From Candidatus Gastranaerophilales bacterium (lineage in GTDB: Bacteria; Cyanobacteriota; Vampirovibrionia; Gastranaerophilales; Gastranaerophilaceae), in NCBI GenBank assembly GCA_944322615.1, contig CALUPH010000015.1, positions 1-45,376 of the forward strand: a stretch of DNA of 45,376 nt. The letters are read 5' to 3'. The notes under the pieces are model-generated. The model searched no databases and had not been told where the DNA came from. It saw only the letters and a program-made list of their open reading frames with translations. Made by a program: the position numbers and the translations under genes. Below, one piece after another: positions 1 to 8,226 of this stretch (positions within the stretch are counted from its first letter, which is position 1; each line of letters opens with the position of its first letter).

Positions 1-930
1 TTGAAGGATTTGAGTTTGCTTCTTGAACAGACAAAAGATAAGGGTGTAAATATTTATACGCATGGTGAAATGCTTCGTTGTCATGCATATCCTGAGCTAA
101 ATAAATATCCTCATTTGAAAGGGAATTTTGGTACGGCTTGGCAAAATCAACAAAAAGAATTTGATAATGTACCTGCTGCAATTTTATTTACTACGAATTG
201 TATTATGCCGGTAAAAGACAGTTACAAAGATAGAGTATTTACAACATCTGTTGTTGAATATCCTGATATGGTACATATCGGTGAAGATAAGGATTTTACT
301 CCTGTAATTGAAAAAGCAATTGAACTTGGAGGATATAAAGAAGCTAAAAAAATGACAGGTATAAATGGCGGTGATACTTTAACTGTTGGATTTGGACATG
401 GAACGGTTCTTTCTGTTGCTGATAAAGTTATAGAGGCTGTAAAATCAGGTGATATAAAGCATATTTTCTTGGTCGGTGGGTGTGACGGTGCAAGACCGGG
501 AAGAAATTATTATACTGATTTTGTAAAACAAGCGCCAAAGGATTCTATTATCTTGACTTTAGCTTGTGGAAAATACAGATTTAACGACTTAGATTTAGGC
601 GAAATAAGTGGTATTCCAAGATTGTTGGATATGGGACAGTGTAATGATGCATATTCTGCAATAAAAGTTGCTTTAGAATTGTCAAAAGCTTTTAATTGTT
701 CTGTAAATGATTTACCATTATCATTGGTTCTTTCTTGGTATGAGCAAAAGGCTGTTTGTATTTTATTGACTCTTTTATATTTGGGCATTGAAAATATAAA
801 GCTTGGACCGACTCTACCTGCATTTTTGTCTTCAAATGTTTTGAATATATTAGTCGATAAATATAAAATAAAACCAGTTAAAACACCAGAAGAAGATCTT
901 GTGGAACTTTTGAGTGAACGTGGGCGATAA
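1..930 (+). CDS. hcp: Hydroxylamine reductase / hybrid cluster protein, C-terminal part (5' end outside window)
   Basis: This is the last 309 codons of hybrid cluster protein, a cytoplasmic Fe-S-O enzyme active on NO/hydroxylamine in anaerobes. The frame is open at base 1 and full-length Hcp is about 540-550 residues, so the TTG at base 1 is not the true start. Ligands of the hybrid cluster are recognisable in family order: Glu in GEMLRCHAYPEL (near residue 23), Cys in TTNCIMP, Cys in VGGCDGARPGRNYYTDF, Cys in LACGKYRFN, Cys in DMGQCNDAY, and the Glu/Lys pair in SWYEQKA. The His ligand that precedes the GEML motif should lie just upstream of the window. The gene ends at TAA and is followed by a hairpin terminator, so it closes its transcription unit. 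Likely role: nitrosative stress defence in an anaerobe. Confidence 0.95.
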   Translation: MKDLSLLLEQTKDKGVNIYTHGEMLRCHAYPELNKYPHLKGNFGTAWQNQQKEFDNVPAAILFTTNCIMPVKDSYKDRVFTTSVVEYPDMVHIGEDKDFTPVIEKAIELGGYKEAKKMTGINGGDTLTVGFGHGTVLSVADKVIEAVKSGDIKHIFLVGGCDGARPGRNYYTDFVKQAPKDSIILTLACGKYRFNDLDLGEISGIPRLLDMGQCNDAYSAIKVALELSKAFNCSVNDLPLSLVLSWYEQKAVCILLTLLYLGIENIKLGPTLPAFLSSNVLNILVDKYKIKPVKTPEEDLVELLSERGR

Positions 931-951
931 TTAAAAAATCTATTTGATATT

Positions 952-980
952 GAGCAGAGTAAAAAACTCTGCTCTTATTA
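952..980. terminator. Hairpin terminator between convergent hcp and gdx
   Basis: A perfect 9-bp stem (GAGCAGAGT at 952-960, ACTCTGCTC at 966-974) has a 5-base A loop and is followed by a T-rich stretch. It lies between two convergent genes and could serve both strands. Confidence 0.75.
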
Positions 981-997
981 AAAATAGTAGTTTTACT

Positions 998-1318
998 CTA
1001 AGCGTTGGTTAGAATTTTCAACCCGGCTATTCCGCTTATTATAAGGAAAATACATAAAAATTTCATTGCAGTTATGGGTTCTTTAAATAAAAATATGCCC
1101 ATTAATACTGTTCCAACGGTTCCTATCCCTGTCCATATTGCATAAGCTGTACCAAGTGGTAAATTTTTTAGTGCTAAAGCTAAGAAATAAAAGCTTGTTA
1201 TCATACAAATTATTGTTATTGAAGATGGTAAAATCTTTGTGAATCCTTGTGTGTATTTTAGTCCAACTGCCCAGCTGATTTCAAATAAGCCTGCAATTAC
1301 TAAAAATATCCAATGCAT
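998..1318 (-). CDS. gdx: SMR-family guanidinium exporter (Gdx/SugE type)
   Basis: A 106-residue protein with four predicted membrane helices, the standard length of small multidrug resistance transporters. The N-terminus, with GLFEISWAVGLKYTQGF and the essential Glu at position 13, matches the SugE/Gdx subgroup rather than EmrE. Gdx proteins are dual-topology homodimers that exchange guanidinium for protons across the inner membrane. The start ATG follows a GAAAGGA ribosome binding site. The function is strongly supported by context: the 5' leader carries a guanidine-I riboswitch, so expression should rise when guanidine accumulates. No guanidine carboxylase or kinase genes lie beside it. Confidence 0.93.
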   Translation of the reverse strand: MHWIFLVIAGLFEISWAVGLKYTQGFTKILPSSITIICMITSFYFLALALKNLPLGTAYAIWTGIGTVGTVLMGIFLFKEPITAMKFLCIFLIISGIAGLKILTNA

Positions 1319-1345
1319 TTTGTTTTCCTTTCATTTATATATAAA

Positions 1346-1447
1346 TAAGCCTGAGAGAATATCTTTCCTCCCAGGCTTTTATCCTTCCGTGTACACTTTT
1401 GTGAATTTTCTCTCGGACCAGCCGGTATTGCCGCGGAACCCTAGAAA
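1346..1447 (-). promoter_or_regulatory. Guanidine-I riboswitch (ykkC class)
   Basis: Read on the minus strand, the leader contains the conserved blocks of the ykkC/guanidine-I aptamer in order: CTAGGGTTCCGCGG, CTGGTCCGAGAGA, ACACGGAAGGATAAAA and GCCTGGGAGG. A GCCTG...CAGGC pairing at the 3' end (1349-1376) lies close to the gdx ribosome binding site and may form part of the expression platform. The aptamer lies directly upstream of a Gdx-type exporter, the classic genetic partner of this riboswitch. Confidence 0.95.
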
Positions 1448-1479
1448 ATATTTTGTATTTAATTTTTTATTATATTTTT

Positions 1480-1507
1480 ATTATCTATATAAAAACTAAT
1501 TAATCAA
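1480..1507 (-). promoter_or_regulatory. Candidate promoter for riboswitch-gdx transcript
   Basis: On the minus strand TTGATT (1502-1507) and GATAAT (1480-1485) are spaced by 16 bases. They lie about 35 bases upstream of the riboswitch 5' end. Sigma-70-like; the region is very AT-rich, so chance matches are possible. Confidence 0.5.
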
Positions 1508-1572
1508 TATTTTCAATTTTATTAGCAAAAAAAATCATTTTAATATTTTTAAACTCAAAAAAGGAGAGAATA

Positions 1573-1929
1573 ATGAATATTAGTAAAATTTCATCAGCTC
1601 AAAATTTGCCTTTTAAAGCAAAAGTTACTGTTAATGCACCTGATAAATTATTAAGTAATGAAGATAAAAAATATTTTGAATCTTTAGGTCCTTCTATTGG
1701 TAATGAATCAGATTCTTTTGAGGTTTCTATTAGTGATTTAAAACCTAGTGCTATAAATCCATCTGTTTTAGTTTATCAATGTACACAAAGATATGTATCT
1801 CCATCTAATCCTTTATATACAAAATCTCAAAGTATTCCTGTTCCTTATGTAAAAGATGGAAAAACTATGGAAGATAAATCTCCTAAAGTATATCTTCAGA
1901 AAATTTTTGACAGATTAATAAAAAAATAA
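1573..1929 (+). CDS. Small protein with N-terminal PFKA (FKG-like) motif
   Basis: A 118-residue protein of unknown function, preceded by a clear AAGGAGAG ribosome binding site. The N-terminus starts MNISKISSAQN and is followed within 16 residues by LPFKAKVTV. This resembles the short leader plus SFKG motif found at the start of three larger proteins in this window. No signal peptide, membrane segment or catalytic motif is visible. The middle contains a serine-rich, mildly acidic stretch (GPSIGNESDSFEVSISDLKP). It appears to be a stand-alone gene between the divergent gdx leader and the ktrB promoter. Confidence 0.75.
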   Translation: MNISKISSAQNLPFKAKVTVNAPDKLLSNEDKKYFESLGPSIGNESDSFEVSISDLKPSAINPSVLVYQCTQRYVSPSNPLYTKSQSIPVPYVKDGKTMEDKSPKVYLQKIFDRLIKK

Positions 1930-1992
1930 ATGTTTTCTGTTATTACAATCAATACTCTTTTTCAGATTATTAATGACTTGTTTATAGGCTAA

Positions 1993-2001
1993 TGTTATAA
2001 T
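1993..2001 (+). promoter_or_regulatory. Extended -10 promoter of ktrB operon
   Basis: TGT-TATAAT (1993-2001) is a full extended -10 element 21 bases before the ktrB start. No good -35 is seen. A 9-base inverted repeat flanks it (AATACTCTT 1951-1959, AAGAGTATT 2009-2017), the second arm overlapping the likely ribosome binding region. This could be an operator or an mRNA structure. Confidence 0.55.
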
Positions 2002-2021
2002 CGAGAAGAAGAGTATTTTTC

Positions 2022-3365
2022 ATGAGTAATAATTTAAATCTTAATAGCAAAAAATATGATTTTATATTTAGGTCACCCGAAAAAATTCTTCCTATAACTT
2101 TTTTTATCTTATGTTTTATAGGTAGTTTATTATTAGCTATTCCTTTTTCAAATGTAGGAAAAATAAATTTTTTAGATTCTGTTTTTACCGCTGTAAGTGC
2201 TGTTTGTGTTACAGGCTTATCTGTTTTTGATGTTGGCAGTAAGTTGTCTTTGTTTGGACAATTATTTTTAATAATTCTAATTCAACTTGGCGGTTTAGGT
2301 ATAATGAGTATTTCTTCTATCGTTTTTTTACTCCTTGGTAAAAGAATGTCATTATCATATGCGAAAACGGCAAGAAATATTTTTGATGTTGAAAGTAATC
2401 TTGAAATAAAAAATAGTTTGTTTTTGATTTTTAAATTTACTTTCTGGACTGAATTTATTGGCGCATTAATCTTATCATTTTGCTTTATTATTGAAGAGAA
2501 TAATCTTTTTTATGGATTAAAACTTGGTATCTTTACTGCTATTTCAGCTTTTTGTAATGCCGGTTTCTTTTTGAAGTCTACAAATTTAATTTCTTATAAT
2601 ACAAGTCCGATTATTCTTTATACGATTTCTTTTCTAATAATATTAGGAGGAATTTCTCCTGCTATTTGTGCTTATTTGCCAAACCTTTTAAAGAAAAAGA
2701 AAATACCTGCAATGGGCGTTATCGTTTTTTATACTACAATTGTTTTATTATTTGTAGGGACAATTTTCTTTTTAATTTCTGAATACAATGGTGCTTTACA
2801 AGGTCTTAATTTTATTGATAAATTCAACAATGCTTGGTTCCAGTCTGTAACAACAAGAACTGCAGGTTTTAATTCGGTTGATTTATCTAATATTAATACT
2901 GTTTCATATATTTTATTTATCTTTTTAATGATAGTAGGCGGTTCTCCCGGTGGAACTGCAGGCGGTATTAAGACTGTCGCTTTAGGGATTTCTTATATTA
3001 CTTTATATAATGTTATTACAGGTAAAAAAAATATTGTAAGAAACAGACTTATACCTAGTGATGTTTTACAAAAAATTGTTACTTTGATTGTATTTTATCT
3101 AAGTATTTTATTATTAATTATATTAATGCTTTTAACAACTCAAAGTCTTTCTAACAGAAGTTTGATATTTGAAGCAGTTTCAGCAATGGGTACAGTGGGC
3201 TTATCTTTGGGAATTACTTCAAGTTTGGATGAGGTAGGCAAAGTTATTATAATAATTGCAATGTTTTTGGGACGTGTGTTCCCGGTTACATTATTATGTT
3301 ATATTAATTCAAAATCAGTTGATAGTAATATTGAATATCCAGATGCAAAAATTTCTTTAACTTAA
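2022..3365 (+). CDS. ktrB: Ktr/Trk-type potassium uptake channel subunit
   Basis: A 447-residue polytopic inner-membrane protein of the TrkH/KtrB family. The four pore-loop glycine motifs of this superfamily are visible in order: AVCVTGLSVFD, AFCNAGFF, TRTAGFNS and AMGTVGLS, and a glycine-rich GGSPGGTAGGIKT segment precedes the last repeat. Length and layout fit KtrB (Na+-linked K+ uptake) better than the longer TrkH. The regulatory subunit gene ktrA follows 11 bases later in the same operon, which is the normal pairing. The N-terminus is cytoplasmic with no signal peptide. Confidence 0.95.
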   Translation: MSNNLNLNSKKYDFIFRSPEKILPITFFILCFIGSLLLAIPFSNVGKINFLDSVFTAVSAVCVTGLSVFDVGSKLSLFGQLFLIILIQLGGLGIMSISSIVFLLLGKRMSLSYAKTARNIFDVESNLEIKNSLFLIFKFTFWTEFIGALILSFCFIIEENNLFYGLKLGIFTAISAFCNAGFFLKSTNLISYNTSPIILYTISFLIILGGISPAICAYLPNLLKKKKIPAMGVIVFYTTIVLLFVGTIFFLISEYNGALQGLNFIDKFNNAWFQSVTTRTAGFNSVDLSNINTVSYILFIFLMIVGGSPGGTAGGIKTVALGISYITLYNVITGKKNIVRNRLIPSDVLQKIVTLIVFYLSILLLIILMLLTTQSLSNRSLIFEAVSAMGTVGLSLGITSSLDEVGKVIIIIAMFLGRVFPVTLLCYINSKSVDSNIEYPDAKISLT

Positions 3366-3376
3366 TAGGAGTAAAT

Positions 3377-4024
3377 ATGTCAAAACAAGTTTTAATAATA
3401 GGATTGGGACAATTAGGTTCATCATTGGCAAAAACATTATCTGAAAAAGGAATGGAAGTTGTGGCTGTTGATATAAATAAGGATATTGTTGATAAAACTG
3501 CCGTATTTATTGATGATGCAGTTTGTTTAGATGCAACTGATGAAACATCTCTTGAAAAATTGTCACCCAGAGAAAAAGATATAATAATTTGTGCTATAGG
3601 TTCAAAAGAACCATCTATATTGGCTACTGCACTTCTAAGACAGATGGGATGCTCAAATATTATTTCAAGAGCTACTGATAAAACTCATGAAAGAATTTTA
3701 AAAGCGGTTGGTGCTAAAATGGTTATTAATCCCGATGAAGAGTATGGTAAAAAATTTGCTTATAGAATTCTTTTCCAAAATGAAATCGCTGACGGCAATG
3801 ATGATGATATACAATTACTTGATATTAATGTTCAACCTTTTATGGTTGGAAAATCCTTAATAGAACTTGCTTTGCCAAATAAATATGGGATTATAGTTGC
3901 TGCTATAAAAAAAGGCAATAAACTGACTAAGCCTTTACCTACGGGGATTTTAGAAAAAGATGATGTATTATTACTTGTTTGTACTGAAGCATCTATAGAA
4001 AAAATGCTCAAGGAGAATTCATAA
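3377..4024 (+). CDS. ktrA: Ktr/Trk potassium uptake regulatory subunit (RCK)
   Basis: A 215-residue cytosolic protein with an N-terminal Rossmann RCK_N domain (GLGQLGSSLAKTL, then the acidic VVAVDIN end of the second strand) that binds nucleotide. A C-terminal RCK_C domain starts around residue 135. It forms the octameric gating ring for KtrB, whose gene is immediately upstream. Ribosome binding site AGGAG. The stop codon overlaps the ATG of the following gene (TAATG), implying translational coupling. Confidence 0.95.
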   Translation: MSKQVLIIGLGQLGSSLAKTLSEKGMEVVAVDINKDIVDKTAVFIDDAVCLDATDETSLEKLSPREKDIIICAIGSKEPSILATALLRQMGCSNIISRATDKTHERILKAVGAKMVINPDEEYGKKFAYRILFQNEIADGNDDDIQLLDINVQPFMVGKSLIELALPNKYGIIVAAIKKGNKLTKPLPTGILEKDDVLLLVCTEASIEKMLKENS

Positions 4025-4653
4025 TGCACTTTTCAAAAAAGATACATTTTTATTTTCTTATATTATTGATTTTTTCAACTGTTATGGCAATAGCAGGGAT
4101 TAGAGGTTTTTTGCGCTTGGCACCTGCAATAGATGAAATTAATCTTCATAATACTCGTTCATTGTATTATGCGGAACAGATGTTATCAGAACTTGTTGTC
4201 AATCGGAATATGAAAAACTTTGAAAATGCAATGCATCTGGAAAAAGCTAATATTACTGAGGTTGGAGAAGCTGATTTGATAAAAAAAATTGAAAAGAATT
4301 ATAAATCTGCTTTCTCTGGTAATATTAAAAAAGAAGAAGAAATAGTTGATTATATTATTGATTTATCTACAATTAATCGTAATGCAATGAAAAGGGCAAC
4401 TATTGAAGCTAATCAACTAAGTTCAGTTGGCGCGTGGGTAATTGTATTTTTAACTATATTTATTTGGTTTTTGGGATTTATGCTTATGAAATCTATAGAG
4501 AAAGGATTTATTAAGCCTTTGGATGAGCTTAATGATGTTTTGGCAAAATATAATCAAGGCAATAAATTAAGACGTTGTCCAAAACAAGCGCCTAATAAAG
4601 ATTTTCAAAAAATATATGATTCTGTAAATGTTTTGTTAGATAAATTGAATTAG
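4024..4653 (+). CDS. Two-TM membrane protein with HAMP-like segment and no output domain
   Basis: A 209-residue protein. A first membrane helix (about residues 9-29) is followed by roughly 110 residues of extracytoplasmic alpha-helix, a second helix (about 139-158), then a HAMP-like linker with a conserved Pro (FIKPLDELNDVL) and a short helix ending the protein. This is the sensor half of a chemoreceptor or histidine kinase, but no kinase, methyl-accepting or cyclase domain follows. Its ATG overlaps the ktrA stop by one base, so it is probably co-translated with the K+ transporter and may modulate it. That role is inference; no family name is assigned. Confidence 0.8.
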   Translation: MHFSKKIHFYFLILLIFSTVMAIAGIRGFLRLAPAIDEINLHNTRSLYYAEQMLSELVVNRNMKNFENAMHLEKANITEVGEADLIKKIEKNYKSAFSGNIKKEEEIVDYIIDLSTINRNAMKRATIEANQLSSVGAWVIVFLTIFIWFLGFMLMKSIEKGFIKPLDELNDVLAKYNQGNKLRRCPKQAPNKDFQKIYDSVNVLLDKLN

Positions 4654-4661
4654 TTATTATA

Positions 4662-4696
4662 AAAAGAGGCACTTAATTTAATTAAGTGCCTCTTTT
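4662..4696. terminator. Bidirectional terminator between ktr operon and glgA
   Basis: A near-perfect 35-base palindrome with AAAAGAGGCACTTAA (4662-4676) and TTAAGTGCCTCTTTT (4682-4696) as arms. A and T tracts lie at both ends, between convergent genes. Confidence 0.9.
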
Positions 4697-4701
4697 ATTA
4701 T

Positions 4702-7572
4702 CTATGATACATATTGATTAAAATTAGAAAATGGATTTTGTTTTGTATCCGTCGTTTTTTCTTGTTTTATTGGTTCATCTTTTTCTTTTTGTGGGTTCGT
4801 ACTTTTGATTGGTTCCGTTTTAACTTGTTTATCTGACTTTTTATTTGTTAGTTTCTTTGTTCCTGCATAAGTTAAAATACCGGCACCGATTGCTGAAAGT
4901 ACACCTACTATTGCCATATTCTTTTTATTAGCTTTTGTTATTTGAACAATTTTTTTCTTGAGATTTTCATCTTGATTTAGAAGTTGTTGTTGCAGTTCTG
5001 CAATTTTGGCATTTAATTTATCTTCTTGACCTTTGAAATCCGCATTTTTTGTTCTTGCAAATAACAATCCGCTAAGACCGGTTAAAGCACCAATGAAGTA
5101 TGCGCCTATACGACTTTTCATATCTTCATGTTGTCTTTCTTCAATTTCATTTCTTATAAAAGAATCGTCTTTCGCAATTACATCAGCCCGGACAGGTTTT
5201 GAATAATCCGGCATCATATGTCTTTCTTTATAAAGTTCATAACTTGATTTATTTGTCGGATGAAGTATTGCATTACCTTTCCAGCCTGTATCCAATAGTT
5301 TTAAGTTGTTGAACATTTTTATTTTTGTTTCTTCAGGAGTGTTTACATATGCACTTATTGCGGCTGCTGTTTCTCTTGAAAGGATTGCGTCTTTTAAATC
5401 TCTTGCAAAACCTGTGTATTTAAACGCATAATTTTTTGATAGTTCGTCCCAATCATTCCATCCGGTCGGAAAATCTTCTTCTTTCGGATAACTAAATGAT
5501 AATTCTTGTTTCTTTGCTTCAATAAATTCTTTATATTCTTCTGCAAATTTTATAAAAGCTGAATCGTCATATGTCTCTTCGCCATCTTTTACTGATTTAA
5601 ATATTGGAAATTCTGCTTTTACTTTTTCTTTTGCATCTTCATCTCCATTTACATATCCATCTATAATCAAATCTACTTGCGATTTTAAAAGATCAAATTC
5701 ATGTTGAGTTTTAAACGATGTAGCTTTATCTGCTTCATCAGATCTTCTCGGATCAAAGTTCTTTTGCTTGAATCCTTGGGTATTTGTTACTATAGGTGTA
5801 CAGTAATATTTCATTGCTTCTATATCTGTTAATCCGCAAGGCTCAAATCTGGATGTAAAAACTGCTGCGTCTGCTGCGCTCGCCATTGCATATGCTGGTG
5901 CCCATCCGTCAATGTGTACTATTCTTCCTTGTAAGTCAGGATCTTTTAATAATTCTTTTACTTTACTTTCTATTTTTGCTGATTCAGCTCCCTTATCCAG
6001 TCCTGCTCCAAGTATGAATATAGCGTTTTTACCTTCTTCTGTTTTGGCAAATTTCTCAAATGCAGTTAATGAAATATCGTGACCTTTTTGTGTATCTATT
6101 CTTCCCCAACTTACAAATAACGGTACTTTGTCGCCTTCGCCGTTTTTTATCATTTCTATTAAATCAGGACGAATTACAGGACCATCATATATGCCTTTTG
6201 CTTCCGGATTTATTTTTGCTGGTCTGTTTTTATCTCCTGTTGCTATTGTTGTATCTTCCGCAGACAAACGTTCTAAAAGTTTTTGCTTGTTTGAATTTTT
6301 GATTCTTCTCATTTCATCAAAAGATACATTTTCAGGATATCTTTCAAATGCAGGATATATGGTTCCGTCTTTATCTGTGCAGTCTTCATTATATCTTGGG
6401 TTTGGTAATTTCTTTGTTGCATCTATTGAGTTATCTTCCAACGGATTTAAAATACCGTTAAATATTCCATCTCGATATAATCTCTGTACACTGTGATGAA
6501 TATTATATGCTGCTTGAGGATTGGTAGCTAAGCTATCTGCGTAATCTTCTGCTACAACACTAAATGATTTTACAAAGCCTTTCCCTTCTGCTCTCTTTTT
6601 ATCAGCGTGATGCAGTGCTATTTGTGTTGCACTTGCTGTTCCTGTTTCATCCAAAGTTTCTGCTACGAATGGTTTAAAGTAGTTGTCTCCTAACATTCCT
6701 TGTTTGTACATTGGATCATTTTCAATCATTTCTATTTGTTTTGGTGTTGCACCTAAGTTGACGAACATATTTTGCATTGAAGTTTCTCCGCAATAGCCAG
6801 GTCCTAGGTTATGTCCTACATGTGTTGTTTTTATTTCATCGTAGTCTTTATCTTTTATTGCTTTTTGAACAATGTATTCATGTGTATATGCTGTTTGCGA
6901 GTCTGAACAAACTACTGTTGCCGGATTAAAATCTTTTTTGCTTGCGATTAATTCCGGAAGAAGTTCTACAAATGCTTTTGAATTTTTTGCATATGGGTCG
7001 CCATTCCATTCATTTGTTTGGCTTTTTGCCCCTGAAGCATATACTGTTCCGCCTTCATATGGCTTTGTATAATGCGCTGTTGCATCATCAAATACAAAAT
7101 AGTGTACTTTTTCTGCTTCATCTCTTAAATTAAACAGCATAATTTTACTATTTTCATTTTTCCCCCATTGCATACTTTTTTCTGCTATAAGGTCAAGTTT
7201 TAAATCTCCGCTGTTTGTATGCAGAATGTAGTCTCCGTCTTCATCTTTTGCAGGGGTTACCTTCCCTGTCTTTTTATCTACATCAGCTCTGTAATATGGT
7301 GAAACTACTACTTCATTTTGTGGTTCAAGAAGAAATCCATAGTCTTTCATTACTACGCCAACACCACCTGCTTTTGAGTATGGTGCGACTTCTGCTCCAT
7401 AAAATATTGCTTGTTCTTTGTTTCTTCCTTTAAAACTTATCGGGGAACGCATGTATTCCGATAATGATACGACTTTCAAATTATTGTTTGTTTTAACTTC
7501 ATTTGAATCGATTTTACTAACCCACGCACTTCTTTGCATAGGTAATGCAGAATTAATTGAATTTACTCTCAT
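4702..7572 (-). CDS. glgA: Glycogen/starch synthase (GT5) with SFKG leader and C-terminal membrane tail
   Basis: A 956-residue protein. The core (about residues 54-800) is a GT5 ADP/UDP-glucose-dependent glucan synthase: SKAGGVG (the KxGG nucleotide-sugar loop, residues 67-70), SWGRIDTQKGHD, and SRFEPCGLTDIEAMKYYCTP near the active site. Normal GlgA is about 480-530 residues, so this one is far larger. Extra parts are a 46-residue leader ending in SPISFKG (FKG at 47-49), insertions in the core, and a C-terminal region. That region has two hydrophobic helices (about 823-840 and 885-905) separated by a coiled coil (LNAKIAELQQQLLNQDENL), then a Lys/Glu/Pro-rich tail. A second FKG (NADFKGQED) follows the first helix. 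It may be anchored in the membrane. No other glycogen genes are adjacent. Confidence 0.88.
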   Translation of the reverse strand: MRVNSINSALPMQRSAWVSKIDSNEVKTNNNLKVVSLSEYMRSPISFKGRNKEQAIFYGAEVAPYSKAGGVGVVMKDYGFLLEPQNEVVVSPYYRADVDKKTGKVTPAKDEDGDYILHTNSGDLKLDLIAEKSMQWGKNENSKIMLFNLRDEAEKVHYFVFDDATAHYTKPYEGGTVYASGAKSQTNEWNGDPYAKNSKAFVELLPELIASKKDFNPATVVCSDSQTAYTHEYIVQKAIKDKDYDEIKTTHVGHNLGPGYCGETSMQNMFVNLGATPKQIEMIENDPMYKQGMLGDNYFKPFVAETLDETGTASATQIALHHADKKRAEGKGFVKSFSVVAEDYADSLATNPQAAYNIHHSVQRLYRDGIFNGILNPLEDNSIDATKKLPNPRYNEDCTDKDGTIYPAFERYPENVSFDEMRRIKNSNKQKLLERLSAEDTTIATGDKNRPAKINPEAKGIYDGPVIRPDLIEMIKNGEGDKVPLFVSWGRIDTQKGHDISLTAFEKFAKTEEGKNAIFILGAGLDKGAESAKIESKVKELLKDPDLQGRIVHIDGWAPAYAMASAADAAVFTSRFEPCGLTDIEAMKYYCTPIVTNTQGFKQKNFDPRRSDEADKATSFKTQHEFDLLKSQVDLIIDGYVNGDEDAKEKVKAEFPIFKSVKDGEETYDDSAFIKFAEEYKEFIEAKKQELSFSYPKEEDFPTGWNDWDELSKNYAFKYTGFARDLKDAILSRETAAAISAYVNTPEETKIKMFNNLKLLDTGWKGNAILHPTNKSSYELYKERHMMPDYSKPVRADVIAKDDSFIRNEIEERQHEDMKSRIGAYFIGALTGLSGLLFARTKNADFKGQEDKLNAKIAELQQQLLNQDENLKKKIVQITKANKKNMAIVGVLSAIGAGILTYAGTKKLTNKKSDKQVKTEPIKSTNPQKEKDEPIKQEKTTDTKQNPFSNFNQYVS

Positions 7573-7607
7573 AAAACACCCTATTTAATAAACACACTAC
7601 AACCTAT

Positions 7608-7622
7608 AAAAACATGTAAAAC
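7608..7622. promoter_or_regulatory. Candidate operator, copy 1 (upstream of glgA)
   Basis: AAAAACATGTAAAAC lies 36 bases upstream of the glgA start. Twelve bases (AACATGTAAAAC) are identical to a site at 16138-16149 upstream of pflB, and both have near-dyad symmetry around ACATGT. A shared regulator site is possible but unproven. Confidence 0.3.
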
Positions 7623-7747
7623 AAATATTTTGCTAGTGCAAGATTGTAACTTGTAAATAATTATTAAGATTAAGATATCCATAATTTTTGAACTTATTTT
7701 TTTGATGAATCGTTATAAAAATTGGAAGCAGAAAAGGTGAGGTTATT

Positions 7748-8104
7748 ATGAAAAAGATAGTTATTTTAGCAATGTTATGTTTCTTCTCTTTTGCAAGTAT
7801 TCAAAGTGTTGAAGCGAAATCAATTGATTCTCATCATAGAACTAAAGATGCAGGTAAAATTGAAAGAAAAGCCGATTTTAAAAAGCATGATAAGCAAATA
7901 AATAATAGACATCATAATTTTGATAAGAAAGATAAACATAAACAATCTATTCATAAAAATAATAAAAAGATAGGTCAATATAATCATAAAAAGCATGAAA
8001 AAGTTCATAAACAAAGTCGTCATAAAAAAATGAATCATAATAAAAAACATAATAATTTTCAGAATATGAAAAAACACGATAGAAAAAAATCTTTCCGTAA
8101 GTAA
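7748..8104 (+). CDS. Secreted Lys/His-rich basic protein
   Basis: A 118-residue protein with a clear signal peptide (MKKIVILAMLCFFSFASIQS, predicted cleavage after VEA near residue 23). The mature ~95 residues are almost purely hydrophilic, with about 27 Lys and 14 His spread in KH, KKH and RHH clusters and Asn/Asp between them. There are few hydrophobic residues and no cysteine. Such composition suggests a disordered, strongly cationic exported protein that could bind metal ions, nucleic acid or anionic cell-wall or glycan polymers; none of these is shown. Strong ribosome binding site (AAGGTGAGG). Expressed alone, divergent from glgA. Confidence 0.8.
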   Translation: MKKIVILAMLCFFSFASIQSVEAKSIDSHHRTKDAGKIERKADFKKHDKQINNRHHNFDKKDKHKQSIHKNNKKIGQYNHKKHEKVHKQSRHKKMNHNKKHNNFQNMKKHDRKKSFRK

Positions 8105-8133
8105 TTTGTTCCTAAACCCTAATCCTGAGTACT

Positions 8134-8155
8134 ACCCTGCGATTTTTCGCAGGGT
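8134..8155 (+). terminator. Hairpin after the Lys/His-rich gene
   Basis: ACCCTGCG (8134-8141) pairs with CGCAGGGT (8148-8155) around a loop that is mostly T. GC-rich compared with the surroundings, but the downstream tract is not a clean T run, so it is either a weak terminator or an mRNA 3' stabiliser. Confidence 0.5.
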
Positions 8156-8226
8156 ATGTTGTAAAAAAATTTATAAAACTATTTTCTATTGATGTTATTA
8201 TTTTTTTTTTATCATATTATTTAGTT

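Noticed and set aside
510-788. Minus-strand open frame opposite hcp
   Set aside because: Shadow of a clear Hcp coding sequence; no family resemblance.
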